In this document: positions 33,389-41,987 of the stretch, piece after piece
Position numbering within the stretch: position 1 is the first letter of the stretch
Layout of the letters: every line of letters starts with the position of its first letter
Origin: Devosia pacifica
GTDB taxonomy: Bacteria; Pseudomonadota; Alphaproteobacteria; Rhizobiales; Devosiaceae
Length of the DNA: 64,000 bases
NCBI RefSeq assembly: GCF_014652635.1
Contig: NZ_BMZE01000001.1
Location: 1,188,051 to 1,252,050, forward strand
Direction: 5' to 3'
Made by a program: the position numbers and the translations under genes
The notes under the pieces: model-generated
Database searches by the model: none
What the model was told of the DNA's origin: nothing
What the model saw: only the letters and a program-made list of their open reading frames with translations

Positions 33389-34534
33389 GTGCGCCTTTCC
33401 GATTGCCACAATTTTCGAGACTTCCGGCGCATGGCGAAGCAGCGGCTACCGGGGCCGATCTTCAACTACATCGACGGTGCTGCAGACGACGAAACCACCT
33501 ATCGCCGCAACACTGAAGCGTTCGAGCGTGTGGACCTGGTACCGAACATCCTGCGCGGCGTGACCGACATCGACATGTCGGTGACCATCATGGGCCAGAA
33601 GCTGGCTATGCCCGTCTATTGCTCGCCCACAGCGCTGCAGCGCCTGTTCCACCATGAGGGAGAGCGCGCGGTGGCAGCCGCTGCCGCCAAGTTCGGCACC
33701 ATGTTCGGTGTGTCCTCGCTTGGCACAGTCAGTCTCGAAGAAGCACGCGCCATCTCTTCAGGGCCTCAGGTCTACCAGTTCTATTTTCACAAGGACCGCG
33801 GCCTTAACCGTGAAATGATGAGCCGCGCCAAGCAGGCAGGTATCGAAGCGATGATGCTGACGGTCGACTCGATCACCGGCGGCAACCGCGAGCGCGACAA
33901 GCGCACCGGCTTCTCGATACCCTTCCGTCTCAATGCCAAGGGAATCGCGCAGTTCGCGATGCGGCCGATGTGGGCGCTCGACTATTTCACGCATGAATCC
34001 TTCAAGCTGCCGCAGCTCGACAGCCACGTCGACATGGGCAAAGGCACCATGTCGATCTCGAAGTACTTCACCGAAATGCTCGACCCAACCTTGTCGTGGG
34101 CGGATGTCGAGGAGATGGTTGCCGATTGGGGCGGGCAGTTCTGCCTCAAGGGCGTGATGTCAGCCGATGACGCGCGCAAGGCCGCCGATATCGGGTGCAC
34201 GGCCATCGTCTTGTCCAATCATGGCGGCAGGCAACTCGACGGCTCACGCACCGGCTTTGAGCAACTCGCCGAAATCGTCGACGCGGTCGGCGACCGGGTC
34301 GATGTCATCATGGATGGCGGCGTGCAGCGTGGAACGCATGTGCTGAAGGCGCTTTCGCTCGGCGCCAAAGCAGTGGGCCTCGGACGATACTACCTGTTTC
34401 CACTCGCCGCAGCCGGACAAAAGGGTGTCGAACGGGCTTTGGGGAATATGCGCACCGAACTCGAGCGGGACATGCGGCTGATGGGCGTCAGCAACGTTTC
34501 GCAACTATCACGCGACAATCTGCGCTTTCGCTGA
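33389..34534 (+). CDS. lldD: FMN-dependent alpha-hydroxy-acid dehydrogenase (L-lactate dehydrogenase type)
   Basis: A 381-aa TIM-barrel flavoenzyme with GTG start behind GCGGAGGAG. Family marks: FNYIDGAADDETTYRRN, PVYCSPTALQRLFH, the catalytic His in LSNHGGRQLDG and the FMN phosphate loop DGGVQRGTHVLKALSLGAKAV (first 20 residues listed as two parts DGGVQRGTH and VLKALSLGAKAV). It oxidises an L-2-hydroxy acid, most often L-lactate to pyruvate at the membrane, but other substrates such as glycolate or mandelate cannot be excluded. Neighbouring SDR and lactonase genes would fit L-lactate formed by a deoxy-sugar pathway. Confidence 0.82.
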   Translation: MRLSDCHNFRDFRRMAKQRLPGPIFNYIDGAADDETTYRRNTEAFERVDLVPNILRGVTDIDMSVTIMGQKLAMPVYCSPTALQRLFHHEGERAVAAAAAKFGTMFGVSSLGTVSLEEARAISSGPQVYQFYFHKDRGLNREMMSRAKQAGIEAMMLTVDSITGGNRERDKRTGFSIPFRLNAKGIAQFAMRPMWALDYFTHESFKLPQLDSHVDMGKGTMSISKYFTEMLDPTLSWADVEEMVADWGGQFCLKGVMSADDARKAADIGCTAIVLSNHGGRQLDGSRTGFEQLAEIVDAVGDRVDVIMDGGVQRGTHVLKALSLGAKAVGLGRYYLFPLAAAGQKGVERALGNMRTELERDMRLMGVSNVSQLSRDNLRFR

Positions 34535-34545
34535 CGCCTGAACTA

Positions 34546-35286
34546 TCAGGTGGTCCAGCCGCCATCGATCACGTGGATCTGGCCCGTCGTATAGGTTGCC
34601 CCCGCCAGGTAGACCGCAAGATCGGCAACTTCCTCGGGTGTCCCGATGCGCCCGATCGGCTGGCGCGCGATGAACGCTGCCCGAGCTTTCTCATAGTCCC
34701 CTGTCGCTTTCAGCCGATCCTGCAGCGACGGGCTGTCGACGGTTCCGGGGCAGATCGCGTTGCACCGGATATTGTGGGCAACGAAATCAGACGCGACTGA
34801 TTTGGTAAGCCCGACGACACCGGCTTTCGAGGCGGAATAGGCGAAGCGGTTCGGAACCCCGGTTACCGATGAGGCAACGGACGCCATATTGATGATGGCT
34901 CCGTCCTGCCGCTCCAGCATACCGGGCAGCACCGCCTTTATGGTGCGCACTTGCGCCTTGAGGTTGAGATTGAGTGCGAACTCCAGCTCCTCATCGCTGC
35001 ACTCGAGGATCGTTCCGTTGTGCACAACGCCAGCGCAGTTGAACAGAATGTCCACCCGCCCGAGGTCAGCGACAAGCTGTGCCACTGCATCCGCCGACAA
35101 CACGTCGAGAGCACGCGTTTCGATCCCGTTCTGGCCCTCCAGCTCGTTGAGCTTGTTGACGTTGATATCGGTGGCGATCACCTTTGCACCGGCGGCAGCG
35201 AACGCCAAAGCGGAGGCTTGGCCGATCCCCTGTGCCGCCGCGGTAATCAGGCAGACCTTGCCGTCAAGCTTCGTCATTCTCTTCAT
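34546..35286 (-). CDS. SDR oxidoreductase resembling 2-keto-3-deoxy-L-fuconate / 3-hydroxybutyrate (type 2) dehydrogenase
   Basis: A 246-aa classical short-chain dehydrogenase. The cofactor loop is LITAAAQGIGQASALAFAAA with ATDIN following (NAD preference), then NCAGVVHNG, catalytic Ser in MASVASSVTG and YSASKAGV. The AAAQGIG variant and ATDIN block are typical of DHRS6-type 3-hydroxybutyrate dehydrogenase and of bacterial 2-keto-3-deoxy-L-fuconate dehydrogenases. Next to a sugar lactonase and an L-lactate-type dehydrogenase, the sugar-acid reading is favoured. Divergent from iclR. Confidence 0.8.
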   Translation of the reverse strand: MKRMTKLDGKVCLITAAAQGIGQASALAFAAAGAKVIATDINVNKLNELEGQNGIETRALDVLSADAVAQLVADLGRVDILFNCAGVVHNGTILECSDEELEFALNLNLKAQVRTIKAVLPGMLERQDGAIINMASVASSVTGVPNRFAYSASKAGVVGLTKSVASDFVAHNIRCNAICPGTVDSPSLQDRLKATGDYEKARAAFIARQPIGRIGTPEEVADLAVYLAGATYTTGQIHVIDGGWTT

Positions 35287-35382
35287 CCTCCATCAGTTGG
35301 CCCGCCGAAGGGCTCGCGGCCCGCTTGCCTGCTCATATTTAAAAGTTCTATTCTTCTGTAAGCACAGCAGGAGGTCCGGTCA

Positions 35383-36171
35383 ATTAAGCCCTCGCAAACA
35401 GGAGCGCAGATAATCGACACCGCTGACCGCTATCGCGCGCCTGCGCTGGACAAGGGGCTCGACATACTCGAGCTGCTGTCGTCGACAGACGATGCTCTCA
35501 GTCAGGCTGAAATCGCCAAGGCGCTGGAGCGGACGCCGAACGAGATTTATCGCATGCTCGACCGGCTTGTGCGGCGCCATTACGTGCGCCGCACCGAGCA
35601 GGACCGCTATATGCTCAGCCTGAAAATGTTCGAGTTGGCGCATCGTCGCCCGCCCCTGTCGCGCCTGGTCAGCGCGGCGATGCCGGCAATGCGCGGATTT
35701 GCCACGATGGCGCAGCAGTCCTGCCACCTGGTGATGCGCGACCGGAACATGCTCGTCGTCGTCGCGCAGGTCGATGGTCCCGGCTATTGGAGCGTATCCC
35801 TGCGTGTTGGCGCCCGCCTTGCAGTGGTCGGCACCGGTTCGGGTCATGTCTTTCTCGCCTATGCCTCAGAAGATGAGCGTCAGCAAATGCTGGCCGAAGA
35901 CAACGCCCAGCCACTGAGCGAAGAGTTAGAGGCGCGGCTGCAGCGGGTTCGAACCAGTGGCTTCGAGGAAATGCCGAGCCAGCAAGTACGCGGCGTCACC
36001 AATCTCTCGGTCCCGATCTATGGCCCGCTCGGGTCGGTCATTGCCGTCATCACCTGCCCTTTCACCGAGCGGCTCGACCGCGACGACGCGGCGTCGCCAT
36101 CTGCCGCGCTCAAGCTTCTGGTGGACGTCGGCAGAGATCTTTCGCAGCGCTCCGGCAGCGGCGATTCATGA
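35383..36171 (+). CDS. IclR-family transcriptional regulator with apparent AUU start
   Basis: The helix-turn-helix (ALDKGLDILELLSSTDDALS, then QAEIAKALERTPNEIYRMLDRL) continues in frame upstream of the first ATG at 35554, which would remove it. The frame is open from the TAA at 35359. No ATG, GTG or TTG occurs before the domain. ATT at 35383 sits 8 bases behind a perfect GGAGG (35370-35374) and would give 262 aa. The C-terminal effector domain (MRGFATMAQQSCHLVMRDRN, VVGTGSGHVFLAYAS, GVTNLSVPIYG) is complete. It precedes the amidohydrolase by 13 bases and diverges from the SDR, its likely targets. Confidence 0.8.
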   Translation: MKPSQTGAQIIDTADRYRAPALDKGLDILELLSSTDDALSQAEIAKALERTPNEIYRMLDRLVRRHYVRRTEQDRYMLSLKMFELAHRRPPLSRLVSAAMPAMRGFATMAQQSCHLVMRDRNMLVVVAQVDGPGYWSVSLRVGARLAVVGTGSGHVFLAYASEDERQQMLAEDNAQPLSEELEARLQRVRTSGFEEMPSQQVRGVTNLSVPIYGPLGSVIAVITCPFTERLDRDDAASPSAALKLLVDVGRDLSQRSGSGDS

Positions 36172-36184
36172 GGAGGAGCCATTC

Positions 36185-37012
36185 ATGCGCATCATCGATA
36201 CCCACCTGCACCTCGTTTATCAGGACCATTTCAATTATCCATGGCTCGATGGGGCGCCGGCGATCAACAGAAACTGGTCGGTCGAGAACTATCTGGAGGA
36301 GGCGCGACCGCTCGGAATCGAGGCAGCGCTCCACATGGAAGTCGATGTGGCAGAGACCGACATAGTTGCCGAGTCCCGCTTCATGACGACAGTTCATCCC
36401 GCCGTTATCGGCGCGATCGCAGGGTGCCGACCGGAGAGCCCGGGCTTTGCTGAACAGCTCGAAGCATTGGCCGCGATCAAAGGCGTGCGCGGAGTGCGCC
36501 GCGTCCTGCACCAGGCACCCGACGAGCTGTCGCAATCGCAGCAGTTTCGGGACAATATCCGGCGCCTTGCTCGGCACGACCTCAACTTCGACCTGTGCGT
36601 GAGGGCCGACCAGTTGCCGCTGGCGACTGCCATAGTCGACCATGCGCCCGATGTTCAGTTCGTGCTCGACCACTGTGGCAACCCGGATATCGCCAATAAC
36701 GGCTTCGATGCCTGGGCCGCCGGACTCGATGAAATCGCGGGGCGCGCCAATGTTACGGCAAAGGTCTCGGGTATCGTCGTCAACGCGCAAAGCGATTGGA
36801 ACACTGAAACGCTCAGGCCGTACGTCGAATACCTCATCGAACGGTTCGGGTGGGACCGGATCGTCTGGGGATCCGATCATCCTGTGTGTACCCTCAACGC
36901 CAACCTCACCCGCTGGGTCGAGGCCACGCGTACCATCGTCTCAGGCGCAAGTATCGACGAACAGGCCAAACTGTTTCATCGCAACGCCGAGCGTGTCTAT
37001 CGCCTCGCCTGA
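36185..37012 (+). CDS. Amidohydrolase-2 family sugar lactonase (L-fuconolactonase-like)
   Basis: A 275-aa TIM-barrel metal-dependent hydrolase starting at ATG 36185 behind GAGGAGC. Motifs: IIDTHLHLVYQDHFNYPW (metal His pair), ALHMEVDV, QFVLDHCGNPD, TAKVSGIV and IVWGSDHPV (catalytic Asp). COG3618 enzymes of this type open L-fucono-, L-rhamnono- or galactaro-lactones. Operon with iclR. Substrate not readable; the SDR neighbour favours a deoxy-aldonolactone. Confidence 0.82.
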   Translation: MRIIDTHLHLVYQDHFNYPWLDGAPAINRNWSVENYLEEARPLGIEAALHMEVDVAETDIVAESRFMTTVHPAVIGAIAGCRPESPGFAEQLEALAAIKGVRGVRRVLHQAPDELSQSQQFRDNIRRLARHDLNFDLCVRADQLPLATAIVDHAPDVQFVLDHCGNPDIANNGFDAWAAGLDEIAGRANVTAKVSGIVVNAQSDWNTETLRPYVEYLIERFGWDRIVWGSDHPVCTLNANLTRWVEATRTIVSGASIDEQAKLFHRNAERVYRLA

Positions 37013-37021
37013 TAAGACGGG

Positions 37022-37864
37022 CTACGGCCGGCCCTCTGGTACGTGGCCGTGGCTCCAGCCCAGCATGCGCTCAGCTTTGGAGGAGTCAAAAAAGCTCTGA
37101 TAGCCCGTCCAGTCGTCGCGCAAGGAAACACCGGGCAGATACTCCGCAGCCAGCTCGCGGCTCGGAGTGTCCGACCATGTTTCTGGCGAAACGACGTAAA
37201 AGGCTTCATGCCCTTCGAAATTGGCCTCAAGGCTCAGCAGGCACGCATCGGCCGCCGCATCGCGCCGCGTATATGCCCACAGATGCTTCAAAGGCTCCGC
37301 ATATGAAGTGTAGTAGGAGATCGCCTGCTCGCGATTGTCGCAGACGAGGTGAAACCGCATGCTGGCAATCTTCATATCCGGATAGCGGCGTACGAAGGCA
37401 TCGGCCTGCTGCTCGCATATCCATTTCGATAGGCTATATGGATCTTCGCTGTAGTTCGGATGCTGCTCATCGATCGGCAGATAGTCGTATCGCGGCTGAC
37501 GGCTGAAAGCATGGCCAATTGCATTGACGCTCGACGCCTGACAGACCCGCAGAATGCCGTTCTCGGCTGCCGCCTGCAGGACATTGTAGCTGCCGACGAC
37601 ATTGTTGTTGTGCACCACGTGATCCGGCAACCGCCCCGGTGAGGGGATGGCCGCCATGTGGATGACCGCATCACATCCAGCGAACGCGTTCTTCAACGCC
37701 TCGAAGTCATCGGTCTCGGCGAGAACGAAGCGCCGCCTGTCAGTCTCTGCTGCATCGGGATGCTCCACACGGTCTATGCCCACCACAGTATGCCCGCGTG
37801 TTTCGGCTTCCTTGACGAGGGCGCGGCCTATGCCGCCGCTCGCTCCGGTAATCGCGATCTTCAT
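37022..37864 (-). CDS. NAD-dependent epimerase/uronate-dehydrogenase-like SDR
   Basis: A 280-aa extended SDR starting at ATG 37864 (MKIAITGASGGIGRALVKEA). Further marks are VIHMAAIPSPG, NNNVVGSYNVLQAA, VNAIGHAFSR and catalytic YSLSKWICEQQ with MRFHLV. The pattern is close to hexuronate dehydrogenases, which oxidise galacturonate or glucuronate to aldarolactones. It is 82 bases downstream of the ABC ATPase on the same strand and is probably part of that transport operon, suggesting that the operon imports a uronate or a glycoside of one. Confidence 0.78.
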   Translation of the reverse strand: MKIAITGASGGIGRALVKEAETRGHTVVGIDRVEHPDAAETDRRRFVLAETDDFEALKNAFAGCDAVIHMAAIPSPGRLPDHVVHNNNVVGSYNVLQAAAENGILRVCQASSVNAIGHAFSRQPRYDYLPIDEQHPNYSEDPYSLSKWICEQQADAFVRRYPDMKIASMRFHLVCDNREQAISYYTSYAEPLKHLWAYTRRDAAADACLLSLEANFEGHEAFYVVSPETWSDTPSRELAAEYLPGVSLRDDWTGYQSFFDSSKAERMLGWSHGHVPEGRP

Positions 37865-37945
37865 GAAATCATCCCTGATGGTCTGAGCGGCCCCGAGCGC
37901 CGCTATGATGGGTTGTCGGAGCCGGCACCCGGTCGGCTCCACTAT

Positions 37946-38953
37946 TCATACCGGCAGCAGGTCGGATAGCCGCTCATCTCCAACTTCGGCCTGCTTGTCG
38001 TGAAGGTAGCAAGCTGCAGCTTGATGCCTGTCCAACTGGTAGAGCGGAGGCCGAACCTTGCAGATATCCATGGCCTTGGGGCAACGCGACATGAACGGAC
38101 ACGCTCCCGGATCGCTGCCTCCAGCCTCCCGCGCGATGATAGGATGCTCACCCCATTGCTGGTCAAGGTTCGGCCATGGGATCGAGTCGACCAGCAATTG
38201 CGTATAGGGATGCTGAGGCGTTTTGATCACCCGGTCGACATCACCCGCTTCCATCACCCCGCCGCGATAGAGCACGACGATCGACCGCGCGATATGAAAC
38301 GCCGTTGTCAGATCGTGCGTGATGTAGATGATCGAAACCCCATAATCGCGCTGTAGCTTGCGCAGCGTTTCGAGAATGTTCGCCCGCAATGAAGCATCGA
38401 CCATCGACACCGGCTCATCGGCGATCAGCAGCCGTGGCCGAAGTAGCAGCGCACGAGCAACGTTGATGCGCTGGCGCTGGCCACCGGACAATTGGTGCGG
38501 AAACCGCCCAAGAACATCCTCCGGACGCAGGCCGACGGCAGTCAGCGCCTCGTGAATCCGGTCCTGTGTCTCCGCCTTCGATTTCGACAGCTTGAACTGC
38601 CTGATCGGCACGGTGAGCAGGTGATCGACCTTATAGAACGGATTGAACACCGCAAACGGGTCCTGGAACACCGCCTGCACCTCGCGACGATAGGCCAGGC
38701 GATCTTCGCCGGTCAGCGACTTGATGTTCTTGCCCTTGTAGAGAATTTCGCCAACAGTCGGGTCGATGAAACCGAGCAGCAGCATGGCAAGTGTAGTCTT
38801 GCCGCTGCCGCTCTCCCCCGCGACCGTCAGGATTGTCGGCTCGTCTTCGTTGAGCGTAAGCGACATCTGGCGCAAGGCGACCGTCGGCTGGGCGTTGATC
38901 AGGCCCTTGGTGTAGACCTTCGAGACATTGCGCAGTTCGAGCAGGCTGCTCAT
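37946..38953 (-). CDS. Oligopeptide/dipeptide-type ABC ATPase, OppF/DppF half
   Basis: A 335-aa ATPase with Walker [10 protein letters not shown], signature [15 protein letters not shown], Walker B LLIADEPVSMVD and an Opp-type Cys-containing C-terminal tail (CPFMSRCPKAMDIC). Its ATG overlaps the stop of the preceding ATPase gene (ATGA). Second complete transporter of this type in the window; here the two ATPases are separate. Confidence 0.92.
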   Translation of the reverse strand: MSSLLELRNVSKVYTKGLINAQPTVALRQMSLTLNEDEPTILTVAGESGSGKTTLAMLLLGFIDPTVGEILYKGKNIKSLTGEDRLAYRREVQAVFQDPFAVFNPFYKVDHLLTVPIRQFKLSKSKAETQDRIHEALTAVGLRPEDVLGRFPHQLSGGQRQRINVARALLLRPRLLIADEPVSMVDASLRANILETLRKLQRDYGVSIIYITHDLTTAFHIARSIVVLYRGGVMEAGDVDRVIKTPQHPYTQLLVDSIPWPNLDQQWGEHPIIAREAGGSDPGACPFMSRCPKAMDICKVRPPLYQLDRHQAAACYLHDKQAEVGDERLSDLLPV

Positions 38954-39990
38954 GAGACGGTCTCCGCATCGTAAAGGTGGCAGGCGACGCGGCGATTGTT
39001 CGCGAGCGTCAGAAGGTCAGGCGACACCGCAGTGCACGTCTCCATGGCATTCGGGCAACGCGGGTGAAACGCGCAGCCGCTCGGCAGCCGAAGCAGTGAG
39101 GGCGCGAGCCCCGGAATGCCCTTGAACACTCCCTTGTTGTCGAGGTTCGGAAGGCTCGATATCAGCGCCTGCGCGTAGGGATGCTTTGGATCGGTGAACA
39201 TCTCGCGAACCGATGAGATTTCGACGAGTCGCCCGGCATACATGACCGCCACGGCATCGACGAATTGCGCCATCAGCCCCATGTCGTGACCGATCAGGAT
39301 CACAGCGGCATTGATCTCGTCCTGTACCCTGTCGATCGTTTCCATGACCTGGCGCTGGGTCACCACGTCGAGCGCACTTGTGGGTTCATCGGCGATGATC
39401 ACGCTGGGGCGCAAAAGGATGCCGATGGCGATGCAGACGCGCTGCTTCATCCCGCCCGAGAGCTCATGCGCATACATGCGAAACACGCCCGGATCGAGAT
39501 CGACGGAGCGCAAGGCGTGGTAGCACCGCTCCTGAACGGCCGAACGCGGCTCGTCCGGCAGATGCGCCTTGACCGCATCGACCATCTGGCTGCCGATCCG
39601 CATCACCGGATTGAGCGAGTTCATCGCACCTTGCGGAATATAGGCGATCTTGTTGAGGCGCGCATGCCGCATGCCCTGCTCGTCAAGCCCGATCAGATCG
39701 GTACCGCCGATAACGACGCGCCCGCCCTCGATGCGCCCCGGCGGCTTGATCATCCGCATCATGGCGAGAGCAAGAGTGCTCTTGCCGGACCCGGATTCGC
39801 CCACCATTCCGAGCTTCTGTCCAGCTCTGAGCGTGAAACTTACCTGGTCGAGCGCACGGGCGCGGCCAAGATCAGTGTAATAGGTGACCTCGAGGTTCTC
39901 GACACTGAGGACCGGGCTTGGCTCGAGCGCTGCGACCGTACTTTGCGGAACGGCGTTCGCCTGTGACCTGCTGGTTGCAAGGGTTACCAT
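38950..39990 (-). CDS. Oligopeptide/dipeptide-type ABC ATPase, OppD/DppD half
   Basis: A 346-aa ATPase with Walker [10 protein letters not shown], signature LSGGMKQRVCIAIGI, Walker [13 protein letters not shown] and the OppC-tail CAFHPRCPNAMETC. It lies 4 bases after the permease and overlaps the next ATPase. Confidence 0.92.
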   Translation of the reverse strand: MVTLATSRSQANAVPQSTVAALEPSPVLSVENLEVTYYTDLGRARALDQVSFTLRAGQKLGMVGESGSGKSTLALAMMRMIKPPGRIEGGRVVIGGTDLIGLDEQGMRHARLNKIAYIPQGAMNSLNPVMRIGSQMVDAVKAHLPDEPRSAVQERCYHALRSVDLDPGVFRMYAHELSGGMKQRVCIAIGILLRPSVIIADEPTSALDVVTQRQVMETIDRVQDEINAAVILIGHDMGLMAQFVDAVAVMYAGRLVEISSVREMFTDPKHPYAQALISSLPNLDNKGVFKGIPGLAPSLLRLPSGCAFHPRCPNAMETCTAVSPDLLTLANNRRVACHLYDAETVS

Positions 39991-39994
39991 CGCC

Positions 39995-40903
39995 CTACTC
40001 CGTTCTTCTCACGCGTGGATTGGCCAGTTCATCGAGACCCATGTTGACGAGCGCCAGCGCTCCAAGGATCAGGATCATCGCGAAGGCCGGCTCGAGCGGC
40101 CACCACCACCAGCCATTGAAGAATGCGCCCTGGCTTTGCGCCGACCAGATGATGTTGCCGAGCAGAGGCTCGCGCAGCGGGCCGAGCCCGAGTACCGCCA
40201 GATAAAGCGATGCGAACACCGCCATGAACACCTGCGCGACGAACGCCGCAGCAATGAACGGCAACAGATTGGGCAGGATCTCTTTCATGATGATGCCCAT
40301 GTCGCTGACGCCGGAAAGTTTGGCGACGGCGACGAACTGGCGCTCCTTCATCGTCAAGACCTGCGAGCGGATGACGAGCGTCGGCCCCATCCAGGCGAGC
40401 ATGGCGACGATCATCGCCATGGTGACGATGGTGACGTCGCGTTTGTCGAGTGAGCCGGCGACGACCACCTGGATCAGCAGCACCGGAACCGGGGTCAGGA
40501 TCTGACAGATGGTGCGGATCGCCGAATCCACCCATCCACCGAAATAGGCGGATGTGAACCCGAGAATGATGCCGACAAGGGTACCAATCCCTCCTGCCAG
40601 AAGCCCGATAAAGGCGGTCTGCCAGGTTCCCAGAACCATTGCAGCCAGGAGGTCGCGACCGAAGAAATCGGTCCCGAACGGGTATTTGAGGCTCGGCGGC
40701 TGCTTGAATGCCGCCGACAGCGGATAGGCCTTCTTGGGGTCGATGGTGATCAGTCCGATCACCGTGAACAGCGTCAGGGCGAGCAGAATCGCGAGCCCGA
40801 AGGCAAGTCCCTTGTTACGGCGCAGATAACGCAGGACGAGAACGGGAGCCGTCGGCTGCTTGATCTCTTGCGCCATCGGCGTCTGGATGGATGCGAGTGT
40901 CAT
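39995..40903 (-). CDS. ABC transporter permease, OppC/DppC type
   Basis: A 302-aa permease with hydrophilic N-terminus, motif YPFGTDFFGRDLLAAMVLGT and EAA-like loop RQFVAVAKLSGVSDMGIIMK. It lies 10 bases after the partner permease. Confidence 0.9.
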   Translation of the reverse strand: MTLASIQTPMAQEIKQPTAPVLVLRYLRRNKGLAFGLAILLALTLFTVIGLITIDPKKAYPLSAAFKQPPSLKYPFGTDFFGRDLLAAMVLGTWQTAFIGLLAGGIGTLVGIILGFTSAYFGGWVDSAIRTICQILTPVPVLLIQVVVAGSLDKRDVTIVTMAMIVAMLAWMGPTLVIRSQVLTMKERQFVAVAKLSGVSDMGIIMKEILPNLLPFIAAAFVAQVFMAVFASLYLAVLGLGPLREPLLGNIIWSAQSQGAFFNGWWWWPLEPAFAMILILGALALVNMGLDELANPRVRRTE

Positions 40904-40913
40904 GACGCGCTCC

Positions 40914-41912
40914 CTAGTTGGTGCGAATTCGAGGATCGAGCACGGGATAGATGAATTCCAGCAGCAGCATCAGCAGTGCGATGGCGATGGTGATGAACAG
41001 CACGATGCCGTAGATCACCGGAAAGTCGTTTGCCCTGATGGCCAGGTTGAGCGCGGTGCCGATCCCCGGCAGGCCGAAGAGTTGCTCGACGACGACGGCT
41101 GACGTGACCACCGTTCCGATCGCCAATGCCAGGCCTGTGACCTGTGGCAGCAAGGCATTGCGGACATAGTAGTCTCGAAAGATCCGGCCCGGGCTGAGTC
41201 CCTTGTGTTCAGCGAAGTTCACATAATCTTCACCCTGAATGGTGATGCCCATGCCGCGCATCGACAGCACCCAGGTGCCGACAGATCCAAGGATCAGGGA
41301 GAGCGCCGGAAGGATCTGGTGAACCATCAGGTCAGCGAAGAACGCCCATGACCAATTGGGGACCAGACCGACGGAGTAGGCGCCACCAAGCGGCAGCAGC
41401 TTCATCCGGAACCCGACGAAGAAGAGCAAAAGGATGCCCATGATGATCGGAGGGACGCCAGTGAGCAGAATGAACGGTGTCGCGATCGAACGCAGCCAGG
41501 CCGGCGCTTTGGGCCATGCAGCCACGGCGCCCAGCAGCGTGCCGATGACGAAGCTCAGGACGGTCGTCACCAGCAGCAGACCGATGGTCCAGGGGACCGA
41601 TTGCATGATGACTTCCGTCACCGTCATCGGATAGCGGCTGAGCGAATAGCCGAAATCCATGCGCAGGATATTGCCGAGATACTGCCAGTATTGCTCCCAG
41701 ATCGGCTTATCGAGGCCGAATTGCTGCTGCATCGAGGCGATGAGCTTTTCGATGTCACCGGGAGAAAACCCGCCGGTTCGCGCCAGCTCGCCGAAGCGCT
41801 CGCGGATGGCATTGCGCGGCGAGAGCCGCGGCACAAAAAAAACGATGGTCGATGCAGCCCATACGACGAGTGCGAAAAACGCCAATCGCTGCACGATGAT
41901 CTTGGTATTCAA
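40914..41912 (-). CDS. ABC transporter permease, OppB/DppB type
   Basis: A 332-aa permease; the start is a TTG at 41912 with GGGGAT upstream (a GTG at 41894 is an alternative). It has the N-terminal helix IIVQRLAFFALVVWAAS, a long periplasmic loop, the EAA loop NFAEHKGLSPGRIFRDYYVR and LFGLPGIGTALNLAI. The substrate-binding protein gene is 75 bases upstream. Confidence 0.9.
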   Translation of the reverse strand: MNTKIIVQRLAFFALVVWAASTIVFFVPRLSPRNAIRERFGELARTGGFSPGDIEKLIASMQQQFGLDKPIWEQYWQYLGNILRMDFGYSLSRYPMTVTEVIMQSVPWTIGLLLVTTVLSFVIGTLLGAVAAWPKAPAWLRSIATPFILLTGVPPIIMGILLLFFVGFRMKLLPLGGAYSVGLVPNWSWAFFADLMVHQILPALSLILGSVGTWVLSMRGMGITIQGEDYVNFAEHKGLSPGRIFRDYYVRNALLPQVTGLALAIGTVVTSAVVVEQLFGLPGIGTALNLAIRANDFPVIYGIVLFITIAIALLMLLLEFIYPVLDPRIRTN

Positions 41913-41987
41913 TGGACTATCCCCGGTGGCTCGGTCTGACGACGCCGGATGCGCACCAAGGCGCGCATCCGATGTTTCAGAAGAAGG

